From assembly GCA_937876095.1 (NCBI GenBank), contig CALFIE010000102.1:1-26531 (forward strand): 26,531 nucleotides of DNA, read 5' to 3'. Source of the stretch: an uncultured Flavobacteriales bacterium. GTDB lineage: Bacteria > Bacteroidota > Bacteroidia > Flavobacteriales > Weeksellaceae. Shown piece after piece: positions 15,394 through 22,481 of the stretch. Below the pieces are notes generated by a model that was given only the letters and a program-made list of their open reading frames with translations, searched no databases and was not told the origin of the DNA. The stretch's first letter is position 1. Every line of letters begins with the position of its first letter. The translations under genes were made by a program, and so were the position numbers.

Positions 15394-16559
15394 ATTTCAT
15401 CCACAATTTCTTCTGTTGCTTTTGGTTTGGAAAAAAATTCTAAATTTTTGGACATATCTTTTCTCAACGTTTCATTTTCACAAATTTCTGAAAGGGTATT
15501 CCAGAATTTTTCTTTCATTTCGGTATCTTTTACCATTTTTGCTGCATTTTTTTCTACTAAAGTTTGTGCATTTTTGGTTTGATGATCTTCTGCAGCAAAA
15601 GGAAACGGAACCAACAATACCGGTTTTTTTGCCACCGCCAATTCCGAAATCGCTATTGCTCCTGCTCTGGAAACAATAACATCTGCTGCGGAATATGCGG
15701 TTGCCATATCTGAAATGAATTCTCTGATTTGGATGGAGGTTGGGAGTTGGGAGTTGGAAGTTTCTTTTAGGGCTGCATTATTTCTTCCATCTTCCATCTT
15801 CTGACTTCCAACTATATCTGAGTAATCTGTTTTCCCAGTTTGCCAAATCAGTTGATATCCTTTTTCTTTTAATTTTTCTAAATTTTCTTTCCAGCCGTTG
15901 TTTAAGGTTCTTGAACCCAATGAACCACCAACTGAAAGTATCGTTAACTTATTTGGATCTAAACCTAATTTTTCTTTCGCCAATTTACTGTCAATCAAAT
16001 CAGTAATGATGTTTTGACGAATTGGGTTTCCAAGAAAAAAAGTTTTTGTTCCGTGGAAAAACTGATCCATATTTGGATAAGCTGTAAACACTGCTTTTGC
16101 TTTCTTCGAAAGGAAAATATTAGTTTTCCCTGGAAAAGAGTTTTGTTCTTGTACAAAAATAGGAACGCCTAATCTGGAAGCCGAAAAAAGTGCGGGTCCA
16201 CTTGCAAAACCACCTGTTCCCACAGCAAAATCTGGCTTGAAATCTTTTATTGTTTTCTTCGCTTTCAACAAACTTGAAATCAATTTAAAAGGTAAACCAA
16301 TGTTTTTCAGCAAATTTCCTCGGTCAAATCCTGCAATATTCAATCCCACAATTTTGAAACCAGCTTGTGGAACTTTTTCCATTTCCATTTTTCCGTTGGC
16401 TCCAATGAACAAAAATTCGGCCTCAGGAAATCTTTTTTGGATTTCCTGCGCAATCGCAACCGCCGGAAAGATGTGTCCACCAGTTCCGCCACCACTCATT
16501 AAAACACGAGGTGCGCGATTCGAGGTTTGAGGTTGCAATGATTCCAAATTATTTGACAT
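15333..16559 (-). CDS. murG: UDP-GlcNAc transferase MurG with repeat-encoded insertion
   Basis: Peripheral membrane glycosyltransferase of 408 residues that adds GlcNAc to lipid I, giving lipid II. Motifs in order: SGGGTGGHIFPA, GTGGFASGP, QEQNSFPG, SVGGSLGSRTLN, SRAGAIAISE and FPFAAEDHQTKNA, so the active-site loops are intact. The protein is about 45 residues longer than the usual 360. The extra length falls in three places, each written in 7-bp-periodic DNA: residues about 7-17 before the first strand, residues 250-276 between the C-domain strands (KMEDGRNNAALKETSNSQLP), and the C-terminal tail. The first strand begins at VLMSGGG, so translation may start at the ATG given or the N-terminus may be an added extension. 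It lies between ftsW and murC. Confidence 0.95.
   Translation of the reverse strand: MSNNLESLQPQTSNRAPRVLMSGGGTGGHIFPAVAIAQEIQKRFPEAEFLFIGANGKMEMEKVPQAGFKIVGLNIAGFDRGNLLKNIGLPFKLISSLLKAKKTIKDFKPDFAVGTGGFASGPALFSASRLGVPIFVQEQNSFPGKTNIFLSKKAKAVFTAYPNMDQFFHGTKTFFLGNPIRQNIITDLIDSKLAKEKLGLDPNKLTILSVGGSLGSRTLNNGWKENLEKLKEKGYQLIWQTGKTDYSDIVGSQKMEDGRNNAALKETSNSQLPTSIQIREFISDMATAYSAADVIVSRAGAIAISELAVAKKPVLLVPFPFAAEDHQTKNAQTLVEKNAAKMVKDTEMKEKFWNTLSEICENETLRKDMSKNLEFFSKPKATEEIVDEILKTLDIRLQTADKNLKSNI
15731..15812. repeat. Heptamer-periodic inverted repeat inside murG
   Basis: On the minus strand the block reads GTTGGAA, GTCAGAA, GATGGAA, GATGGAA, a 20-nt centre, then CTTCCAA, CTCCCAA, CTCCCAA, CCTCC. 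The two halves are approximate reverse complements in 7-bp register. It encodes MurG residues 250-276 and keeps the reading frame open. Confidence 0.85.
16507..16534. repeat. Heptamer-periodic block at the murG 5' end
   Basis: CGAGGTG, CGCGATT, CGAGGTT, TGAGGTT in 7-bp register on the plus strand. It encodes MurG residues about 9-18, just before the first beta strand of the fold. Confidence 0.55.
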
Positions 16560-16580
16560 TTTATTAATCTAAATTTTTTT

Positions 16581-16601
16581 GAACACGCCAAAGGCGAGTT
16601 C
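16581..16601. repeat. Hairpin between ftsW and murG
   Basis: GAACACGCC (16581-16589) pairs with GGCGAGTTC (16593-16601) around a 3-nt loop, with one A-A mismatch. It abuts the ftsW stop. On the minus strand it is followed by A residues, so it does not look like a terminator for the operon; it could be an mRNA processing or stability hairpin. Confidence 0.6.
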
Positions 16602-17837
16602 CTACGCTATATCATTAATTTCTTCAATATTTTGTTTTTTGCCCATTCCTTCTTCTTCATTGGTCAAAATTCTGGAGCTTACATTCAGAATAATTCCCAA
16701 TTGAATGTAGGTAACCAACATAGAAGTTCCACCGTAACTTATTAATGGTAATGGTTGTCCTGTAACTGGAATCAAATTCACAGCAACGGCAATATTTACA
16801 GCTAATTGCACAAAAATCATGATTCCTAAACTCAATACCAATAAACTACCGAAGAAAGCGGGCATTTTACTTGCTATCATTACAATTCTGATGATCATAA
16901 TCATATACAGAACGATTAGAACAAATGCTCCCAAAAATCCGTATTCTTCTACAATGATTGCAAAAATAAAATCAGATGCAGATTGAGGTAACATCTGTTT
17001 CAGCGCAGATTTACCAGGTCCCATTCCTGTAATTCCGCCATGAACTATGGCTGCTTTTGCTTGGTTTACCTGATAATTTTTTGCTTTTACATTTTCGTCT
17101 TCTATTTGAGCGTTTTTTTGTGCATTGGTAAAGGTTTCTATTCTGCTCATCCAAGTATGTACACGATTGCTTTTGATGAGGTCGGTTTTCAATGCAACCA
17201 AAAGAAAAACAGCGATTAGAATTCCTGAAATTCCTACAAATCCTACAATATATTTTCTAGAAAATTGCCCAATCATCATTACTGCTAAAGTCACCATAAG
17301 AATCATCAGCGCAGTAGATCCATTGTCTTTGGCAACCAAAATGAAAACCAATAAAACAGGTCCGAAAACGTAAAAAATATTTTCTATGGGTAATCGTTCT
17401 CTTTTCACATTTTTAGTTAAATATCTGCAGAGATAAATAATTAGCATAAGGTAAGCAAAACTCGATGGTTGAAACGAAATTGGAGTGCCTGGAATTTTCA
17501 ACCAACGTGATGCAGAAGCACCATCAATTTTTTGTCCGGTAAACATGGTTAGTCCGAGCAAAATAATCATAATTGCCAGTAAAATACTGCTGAGTTTCCC
17601 AATATGTTCGTACCGCACAAAACCAACACCACGCATAATTGCTAAACCAAGAAACACAAAAAAAGTATGTTTTACCAAATGCGAAGTGGTTGTACCATTA
17701 TTGACAATATATTCTAAATTGGAACTAGCAGAATACACAGGAAACACAGAGAAGAACGAAATCAAGATGATAACGCTCCACAAGACTTTGTCGCCTTTTA
17801 GCCATTCTATTTTATTTGCCTGTTCTTCCATTTCCAA
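16602..17837 (-). CDS. ftsW: SEDS family glycosyltransferase FtsW
   Basis: Membrane peptidoglycan polymerase of the divisome, 411 residues with about ten hydrophobic segments, which works with the transpeptidase FtsI. Visible SEDS features are the extracellular loop GQKIDGASASRWLKIPG, FQPSSFAYL (with the conserved Pro-Ser), the charged large loop containing GPGKSALKQMLPQSASDFIFAIIVEEYGF (key residues Lys and Asp) and the C-terminal PLPLISYGGTSM. The start is either the first ATG or the ATG two codons in; both give the same topology. It is 23 nt after murD. Position between murD and murG is the standard dcw place for ftsW rather than rodA. Confidence 0.96.
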   Translation of the reverse strand: MEMEEQANKIEWLKGDKVLWSVIILISFFSVFPVYSASSNLEYIVNNGTTTSHLVKHTFFVFLGLAIMRGVGFVRYEHIGKLSSILLAIMIILLGLTMFTGQKIDGASASRWLKIPGTPISFQPSSFAYLMLIIYLCRYLTKNVKRERLPIENIFYVFGPVLLVFILVAKDNGSTALMILMVTLAVMMIGQFSRKYIVGFVGISGILIAVFLLVALKTDLIKSNRVHTWMSRIETFTNAQKNAQIEDENVKAKNYQVNQAKAAIVHGGITGMGPGKSALKQMLPQSASDFIFAIIVEEYGFLGAFVLIVLYMIMIIRIVMIASKMPAFFGSLLVLSLGIMIFVQLAVNIAVAVNLIPVTGQPLPLISYGGTSMLVTYIQLGIILNVSSRILTNEEEGMGKKQNIEEINDIA

Positions 17838-17860
17838 TTAAAATTCGGAGTTTTTTTTTA

Positions 17861-19189
17861 TTAATTTTTTAATACTTCTTCTTTAAATAATTTTCCGCGA
17901 TGTTCATAATTATTGAATAAATCAAAACTTGCACAACAAGGTGAAAGTAGCACTGTATCTCCACTTTTTGCCAAAGATTTAGAAATTGCTACCGCTTCTT
18001 GCATACTAGAAGTATCATAAATAACCTCTTTTTTATCTTTAAAAAATTGAATCAATTTACTATTATCTATTCCTAGACAAATGATGGCTTTCACTTTGGT
18101 TTTTACCAAATTTTCTATTTCGGTATAGTCATTTCCTTTGTCGACACCACCAACAATCCAAATAGTTGATTGTTTCATGCTTTCCAGCGCATAATACGTC
18201 GCATTTACGTTGGTTGCTTTGGAATCATTTATGTATTTTACACCATCTATTACAGCGACTTCTTCTAACCGGTGTTCTACAGCCTGAAAAGTCATCAGAG
18301 AATTTCTGATGCTTTCATTGCTTATGTTCAAAATTTTACCAGCAATACTTGCAGCTAAACTGTTGGCTACATTATGTTTACCAATAAGTGACAGTTCTGA
18401 GACTTGCATTGCGAATTCATCTTGCCATTTCACCACCAATTGGTCACCAATAGAGTAGCCTCCCAATTCTAATTTTTCTTGCATAGAGAAAGGAATTTTT
18501 TGTACTTTCAGATCTAATTTTTGGAGCAATTTTTGGCTCATTTCATCATCTTTATTATAAATAAAGTAGTTGTCGTTCTCTTGATTTTCGGCTATTCTAA
18601 ATTTTGCCAATGCATATTCCTCAAAATTATAATTGTACTGATCTAAGTGATCTGCTGATAAATTGAGCAATAAACTGATGTATGGTCTGAAATTCTGTAT
18701 GTCATCTAATTGGAAGCTGCTCACTTCCAAAACATAATAGTCGTAATTTTCTTTGGCAACTTGCAAAGCGAAACTTTTCCCGATGTTTCCGCCTAAACCA
18801 ACATTGAAATTATCATTTTTCAGAAGATGATAAATTAAAGAAGTAGTGGTAGTTTTGCCATTGCTACCAGTAATTGCAATGATTTTGGCGGTAGTAAATT
18901 CTGCTGCAAATTCTATTTCAGATGAAATTCGGATGCCTTTTTGCTGAATTTTTTGAATAATTTCCGCTTTTTTGGGAATTCCGGGACTTTTGATTACCCA
19001 ATCCGAAGAGAGAATTTCTTCTACAGAATGCATTTTTTCTTCGAAAGGAATTTCGTGCTCCAATAATTGGTTTTTGTAGTGTTCGCGTATTTCGCCCATG
19101 TCTGAAAGAAACACTTCCAAACCTTTTGTTTTGGCCAAAATTGCTGCGCCAACTCCGCTTTCACCGCCACCTAAAACTACTATTTTCAT
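17861..19189 (-). CDS. murD: UDP-N-acetylmuramoylalanine--D-glutamate ligase MurD
   Basis: Cytoplasmic Mur ligase of 442 residues that adds D-Glu to UDP-MurNAc-L-Ala. The N-terminal nucleotide-binding motif is VLGGGESGVGAAILA, the ATP P-loop is GSNGKTTTT (108-116), and YYVLEVSSFQLD, NLSADHLDQY and the NDSKATN segment are typical of MurD. The C-terminal domain holds LLSPCCASFDLFNNYEHRG. Length is normal. It lies between mraY and ftsW; the gap to mraY holds a 7-bp-periodic inverted repeat. Confidence 0.97.
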   Translation of the reverse strand: MKIVVLGGGESGVGAAILAKTKGLEVFLSDMGEIREHYKNQLLEHEIPFEEKMHSVEEILSSDWVIKSPGIPKKAEIIQKIQQKGIRISSEIEFAAEFTTAKIIAITGSNGKTTTTSLIYHLLKNDNFNVGLGGNIGKSFALQVAKENYDYYVLEVSSFQLDDIQNFRPYISLLLNLSADHLDQYNYNFEEYALAKFRIAENQENDNYFIYNKDDEMSQKLLQKLDLKVQKIPFSMQEKLELGGYSIGDQLVVKWQDEFAMQVSELSLIGKHNVANSLAASIAGKILNISNESIRNSLMTFQAVEHRLEEVAVIDGVKYINDSKATNVNATYYALESMKQSTIWIVGGVDKGNDYTEIENLVKTKVKAIICLGIDNSKLIQFFKDKKEVIYDTSSMQEAVAISKSLAKSGDTVLLSPCCASFDLFNNYEHRGKLFKEEVLKN

Positions 19190-19212
19190 TTTTTTTAATT
19201 CAAAAATTTTTG

Positions 19213-19276
19213 GATTTAGATATGTAGAAATTACTTATTTCTTAATCACTAAATCTTTTAATTTCTTAATAATTTC
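19213..19276. repeat. Heptamer-like inverted repeats between mraY and murD
   Basis: Two nested 7-bp inverted pairs: GATTTAG (19213-19219) with CTAAATC (19249-19255), and GAAATTA (19227-19233) with TAATTTC (19270-19276). Motifs such as TTTCTTAA recur. The block fills most of the gap; nothing else is seen there. Confidence 0.45.
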
Positions 19277-19277
19277 T

Positions 19278-20519
19278 TTATCTCACCTTCAACGTAATCA
19301 GACAAACAATTGCTAACATTACTCCTATAATGATCATTCGGTTGACAATTTTGCTCTCGTGATAACCACTTTTTTGGTAGTGGTGATGCAGAGGCGACAT
19401 TTTGAACAACCTATTGTTTTGGGCATATTCCAACCCATATTTTTTCTTTCTATATTTAAAAACTACCACTTGTAGCATTACCGATAAATTTTCTATTAAG
19501 AAAATTCCACACAAAATCGGAATTAATAATTCTTTCCGAAGAATAATAGATAAAACTGCGATTACGCCACCTAACATTAAACTACCAGTATCTCCCATAA
19601 AAACTTGTGCAGGATAGGTATTGTACCAAAAAAATCCAATGACTGCTCCTACCATTGCCAAAGTGAAAATAGTGGTTTCTCCCATATTTGGAAGGAACAT
19701 AATGTTCAAATAATCTGCAAAAATGATGTTCCCAGATAAATAGGCAAAAAATGCCAATGTTGCAAGTATTACAGCGCTGGTTCCGGCTGCAAGTCCGTCT
19801 ATTCCGTCGGTAATATTGGCTCCGTTGGAAACTGCGGTTACTATAAAAATTACAAATGGAATAAATACAATCCAAGCCCATTCTTGTTGGTCTTTCTCAT
19901 CCATCCAAAATAGAATTTTGCTGTAATCGAATTCGTTGTTTTTAGCGAAAGGAACGGTGGTTACGGTTTCTTTCTGAGCAGGTGCAAAATTTTGAGATAC
20001 ATTGTTTCTGTTCACAACTTGTGAATCGGCATATTTTCTACGAATGGTAACATCCGGATTGTAATACATGGTTATTCCCACGATTAAGCCCAAACCAACC
20101 TGACCAATAATTTTGAAAACACCACTTAATCCGTCTTTATTTTTTTTAATTTTTTTCAAATAATCATCTATAAAACCAATCGCTCCCATCCAAACGACAG
20201 AAACCAGTAATAAAATAATGTACACATTGAAGACTTTGGTGAAAAGCAAAACCGGAATGATGGTCGCAATGATGATGATGATTCCGCCCATAGTTGGCGT
20301 TCCTTCTTTTTGTTTTTGTCCTTCTAGACCTAAATCACGCACCAATTCGCCCATTTGTTTGTTGCGCAAAAAATCGATGATTTTTTTACCATAAACCAAC
20401 GCAATAGTTAATGATAAAAGCACTGCAAAAGCTGCTCTGAAAGAAATGTATTTCAGAAGATTCAGACCAGGAATATAAATTCCGTGATTGGTGAGGTATT
20501 CGTATAGGTAGTATAGCAT
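19278..20519 (-). CDS. mraY: Phospho-MurNAc-pentapeptide-transferase MraY
   Basis: Polytopic membrane enzyme of 413 residues that transfers phospho-MurNAc-pentapeptide to undecaprenyl phosphate, giving lipid I. Signature motifs are GTPTMGGI, the catalytic DDYLKK (Asp118, Asp119), NITDGIDGLAAG, MGDTGSLMLGG (308-317, Asp310) and the PLHHHY loop (His378-380). The protein is about 50 residues longer than E. coli MraY; the extra hydrophilic segment (around YADSQVVNRNNVSQ to FDYSKILFWMDEK) lies between two membrane segments, as in other Bacteroidota. The gap to the unknown gene upstream is a 7-bp-periodic block. Confidence 0.97.
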   Translation of the reverse strand: MLYYLYEYLTNHGIYIPGLNLLKYISFRAAFAVLLSLTIALVYGKKIIDFLRNKQMGELVRDLGLEGQKQKEGTPTMGGIIIIIATIIPVLLFTKVFNVYIILLLVSVVWMGAIGFIDDYLKKIKKNKDGLSGVFKIIGQVGLGLIVGITMYYNPDVTIRRKYADSQVVNRNNVSQNFAPAQKETVTTVPFAKNNEFDYSKILFWMDEKDQQEWAWIVFIPFVIFIVTAVSNGANITDGIDGLAAGTSAVILATLAFFAYLSGNIIFADYLNIMFLPNMGETTIFTLAMVGAVIGFFWYNTYPAQVFMGDTGSLMLGGVIAVLSIILRKELLIPILCGIFLIENLSVMLQVVVFKYRKKKYGLEYAQNNRLFKMSPLHHHYQKSGYHESKIVNRMIIIGVMLAIVCLITLKVR

Positions 20520-20523
20520 ATTA

Positions 20524-20558
20524 GTTGTTGGTTTATGGTTGTCGGATTATAGATTATA
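20524..20558. repeat. Heptamer-periodic block before mraY
   Basis: GTTGTTG, GTTTATG, GTTGTCG, GATTATA, GATTATA in 7-bp register on the plus strand. It fills the gap between the small unknown gene and mraY and encodes the last residues (Tyr-Asn-Leu) and stop of that gene. Confidence 0.6.
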
Positions 20559-20921
20559 CATTTTTGTGAATACTTGATTTCGATATTTACATATTGAATC
20601 TATATTTTTTAATGGATTTTTCATTATTAATCTTATTCCTCCAAATGGTTCATTATAAAGTTTCAATATTTCTTTTTTGTGTAAACTATCTTTATTTTTA
20701 ATATATTTTTCACAAAGGCAGATTGCTACGTCTACTTTTGCATTACTTTCAGCAAAATCTAAATATCCTGGCTTTGGTTTTTCAAATAAACCTTTGTAAT
20801 AAACGCCTTCACAATCTAATATCTTTATTTTTCTTTCAAATTGATGGTTTAAAACAAAATAAATCAAACCACCAAAAACAACGATTATTAAAGCAAGTGA
20901 TATGATTTTATAATTTTTCAT
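20547..20921 (-). CDS. Unknown small membrane-anchored protein inside the dcw cluster
   Basis: Predicted 124-residue protein with an N-terminal membrane segment (about residues 4-24) and a soluble remainder, probably periplasmic, with three Cys residues among DCEGVYY, CLCEKY and SICKYR. No family is recognised. The usual Bacteroidota order has murE directly followed by mraY, so this gene is an extra cargo between them, in the same orientation and presumably cotranscribed. It is AT-rich but not obviously different from its neighbours in codon use. The start at 20921 (ATG) is preferred; a TTG two codons earlier is also open. Its last codons are part of a 7-bp-periodic block. It could be a lineage-specific envelope protein or an acquired gene. 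Confidence 0.65.
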   Translation of the reverse strand: MKNYKIISLALIIVVFGGLIYFVLNHQFERKIKILDCEGVYYKGLFEKPKPGYLDFAESNAKVDVAICLCEKYIKNKDSLHKKEILKLYNEPFGGIRLIMKNPLKNIDSICKYRNQVFTKMYNL

Positions 20922-20944
20922 TCTCAAATTATCTCATTTTCAAA

Positions 20945-22405
20945 TTACTTCGACATCAATTTATACAATTCTATAATCGTTTCTTTGTCATCAAAATGAT
21001 GTTTCACGCCATTAATCTCTTGATAATTTTCGTGACCTTTTCCTGCAACCAGAATGATGTCTTTTGGTTCGGCAAATTTTATGGCCATTTTTATGGCTTC
21101 TTTTCGGTCGGGAATCACCGTGAATTTGCTAAAATTCTGTGGTTCTACTCCGGCTTCTATTTCTTTAATAATTTCTTGCGGATTTTCGGTTCTTGGATTG
21201 TCTGATGTAATGATGGACAACGTAGATTTTCTGGTCGCAATTTTTCCCATTTCCGGACGTTTTGCATGATCTCTGTCGCCACCACAACCAAAAACGGTGA
21301 TTAATCGTTCGTTTTTAGTTCTGATTTCATTGATGGAATCCAACACGTTTTCCAAAGCATCTGGAGTATGTGCATAATCGATTACGAAGAAAATTCCGCC
21401 ATCTGATTTCAGGGTTTCAAACCGACCTTTTACCCGTTGTAATTTTGAAATTTCTTGTAAAACCAAGTTTTCATCAATACCTAAAGTGACCGCAATTGCA
21501 TCTACCAAAAGCAAATTATACACATTGAATTTACCAGTAAGTGTGGTCCAAAATTCTTTTCCATTGAAATTCAGCAACATTCCGTTGAAATCCGCTTCTA
21601 AAATTTTACCATGAAAATCTGCCATGGTTTTCAGTGCATAGGTTTTCTTCTGTGCTTTGCAGTTTTGCAGCATGATGTTGCCGTTTTTGTCGTCTGCATT
21701 GGTAATTGCTACTGCATCTATACCAAGTTCATCAAAAAATCTTTTTTTGGTTTTCATGTATTCATCAAAGGTGTGATGATAATCCAAATGGTCGTGTGTA
21801 AGATTGGTAAAACCTGCCACTTTGAAATGCAGTCCTTCAATTCTGTCTTGGTGAATTCCGTGTGAAGAAACTTCCATAAATGCATATTCGCAACCAATTT
21901 CCACTGCTTTTGCCAATATTTGATTGATTCTGATGACATCTGGAGTGGTATGCGTAGAAGGAAATATTTCTTCATCTATTCTATATTCTACGGTAGAAAT
22001 CAGTGCGGATTGGTATCCTAAATTTTTGAAAACATCAAATAGTAGGGTAGTGACTGAGGTTTTACCATTGGTTCCGGTTACACCAACCAATGTTAATTTT
22101 TCTGATGGATTTCCATAAAAGTTAGCTGCTAATTTTCCTAAAGTTTTTGATGAATTTTTTACAGTAATATAAGTAATGTCTTCAACTAAATTTTTCGGTA
22201 AAGATTCGCACACAATAGATTTTGCGCCTTTTTCTATGGCTGCATCTATGTAGTTGTGACCGTCTGAAACAGTTCCTTTTATGGCAACATAAAGAGAACC
22301 ATCGGTAACTTTTCTGCTATCGAATGTGAGTTCAGAAACTTCTGAATCTATGTTTCCGAAAGTTTCTATTACTGGGATTTTATGTAATAATGTTGATAAA
22401 ATCAT
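20945..22405 (-). CDS. murE: UDP-MurNAc-tripeptide synthetase MurE (meso-diaminopimelate type)
   Basis: Cytoplasmic Mur ligase of 486 residues that adds the third stem-peptide residue. The ATP P-loop is GTNGKTS (111-117), and MEVSSHG, NLTHDHLDYH and VIDYAHTPDAL are typical. The motif DNPR (402-405) is the meso-diaminopimelate recognition signature, so the cell wall is predicted to be DAP type. The ORF is open for 18 codons upstream (to 22459), but that extension is written in 7-bp repeat DNA and has no counterpart in the family; the start at 22405 gives MILSTLLHKIPVIETFGN and is preferred. Confidence 0.96.
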   Translation of the reverse strand: MILSTLLHKIPVIETFGNIDSEVSELTFDSRKVTDGSLYVAIKGTVSDGHNYIDAAIEKGAKSIVCESLPKNLVEDITYITVKNSSKTLGKLAANFYGNPSEKLTLVGVTGTNGKTSVTTLLFDVFKNLGYQSALISTVEYRIDEEIFPSTHTTPDVIRINQILAKAVEIGCEYAFMEVSSHGIHQDRIEGLHFKVAGFTNLTHDHLDYHHTFDEYMKTKKRFFDELGIDAVAITNADDKNGNIMLQNCKAQKKTYALKTMADFHGKILEADFNGMLLNFNGKEFWTTLTGKFNVYNLLLVDAIAVTLGIDENLVLQEISKLQRVKGRFETLKSDGGIFFVIDYAHTPDALENVLDSINEIRTKNERLITVFGCGGDRDHAKRPEMGKIATRKSTLSIITSDNPRTENPQEIIKEIEAGVEPQNFSKFTVIPDRKEAIKMAIKFAEPKDIILVAGKGHENYQEINGVKHHFDDKETIIELYKLMSK

Positions 22406-22412
22406 TTTATAA

Positions 22413-22475
22413 TTTGAGATTTGAAATGTAAAATTTGAGATTGTAATTTCATGCCTCAAACTTCGAATTTCGAAT
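22413..22475. repeat. Heptamer-periodic block before murE
   Basis: Nine consecutive 7-mers on the plus strand: TTTGAGA, TTTGAAA, TGTAAAA, TTTGAGA, TTGTAAT, TTCATGC, CTCAAAC, TTCGAAT, TTCGAAT. TTTGAG faces CTCAAA in inverted orientation. The block fills the ftsI-murE gap. Confidence 0.7.
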
Positions 22476-22481
22476 CAATTT

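Noticed and set aside
16581..16601. Terminator between ftsW and murG
   Set aside because: The hairpin is not followed by a T tract on the transcribed strand, and the operon continues in the normal order.
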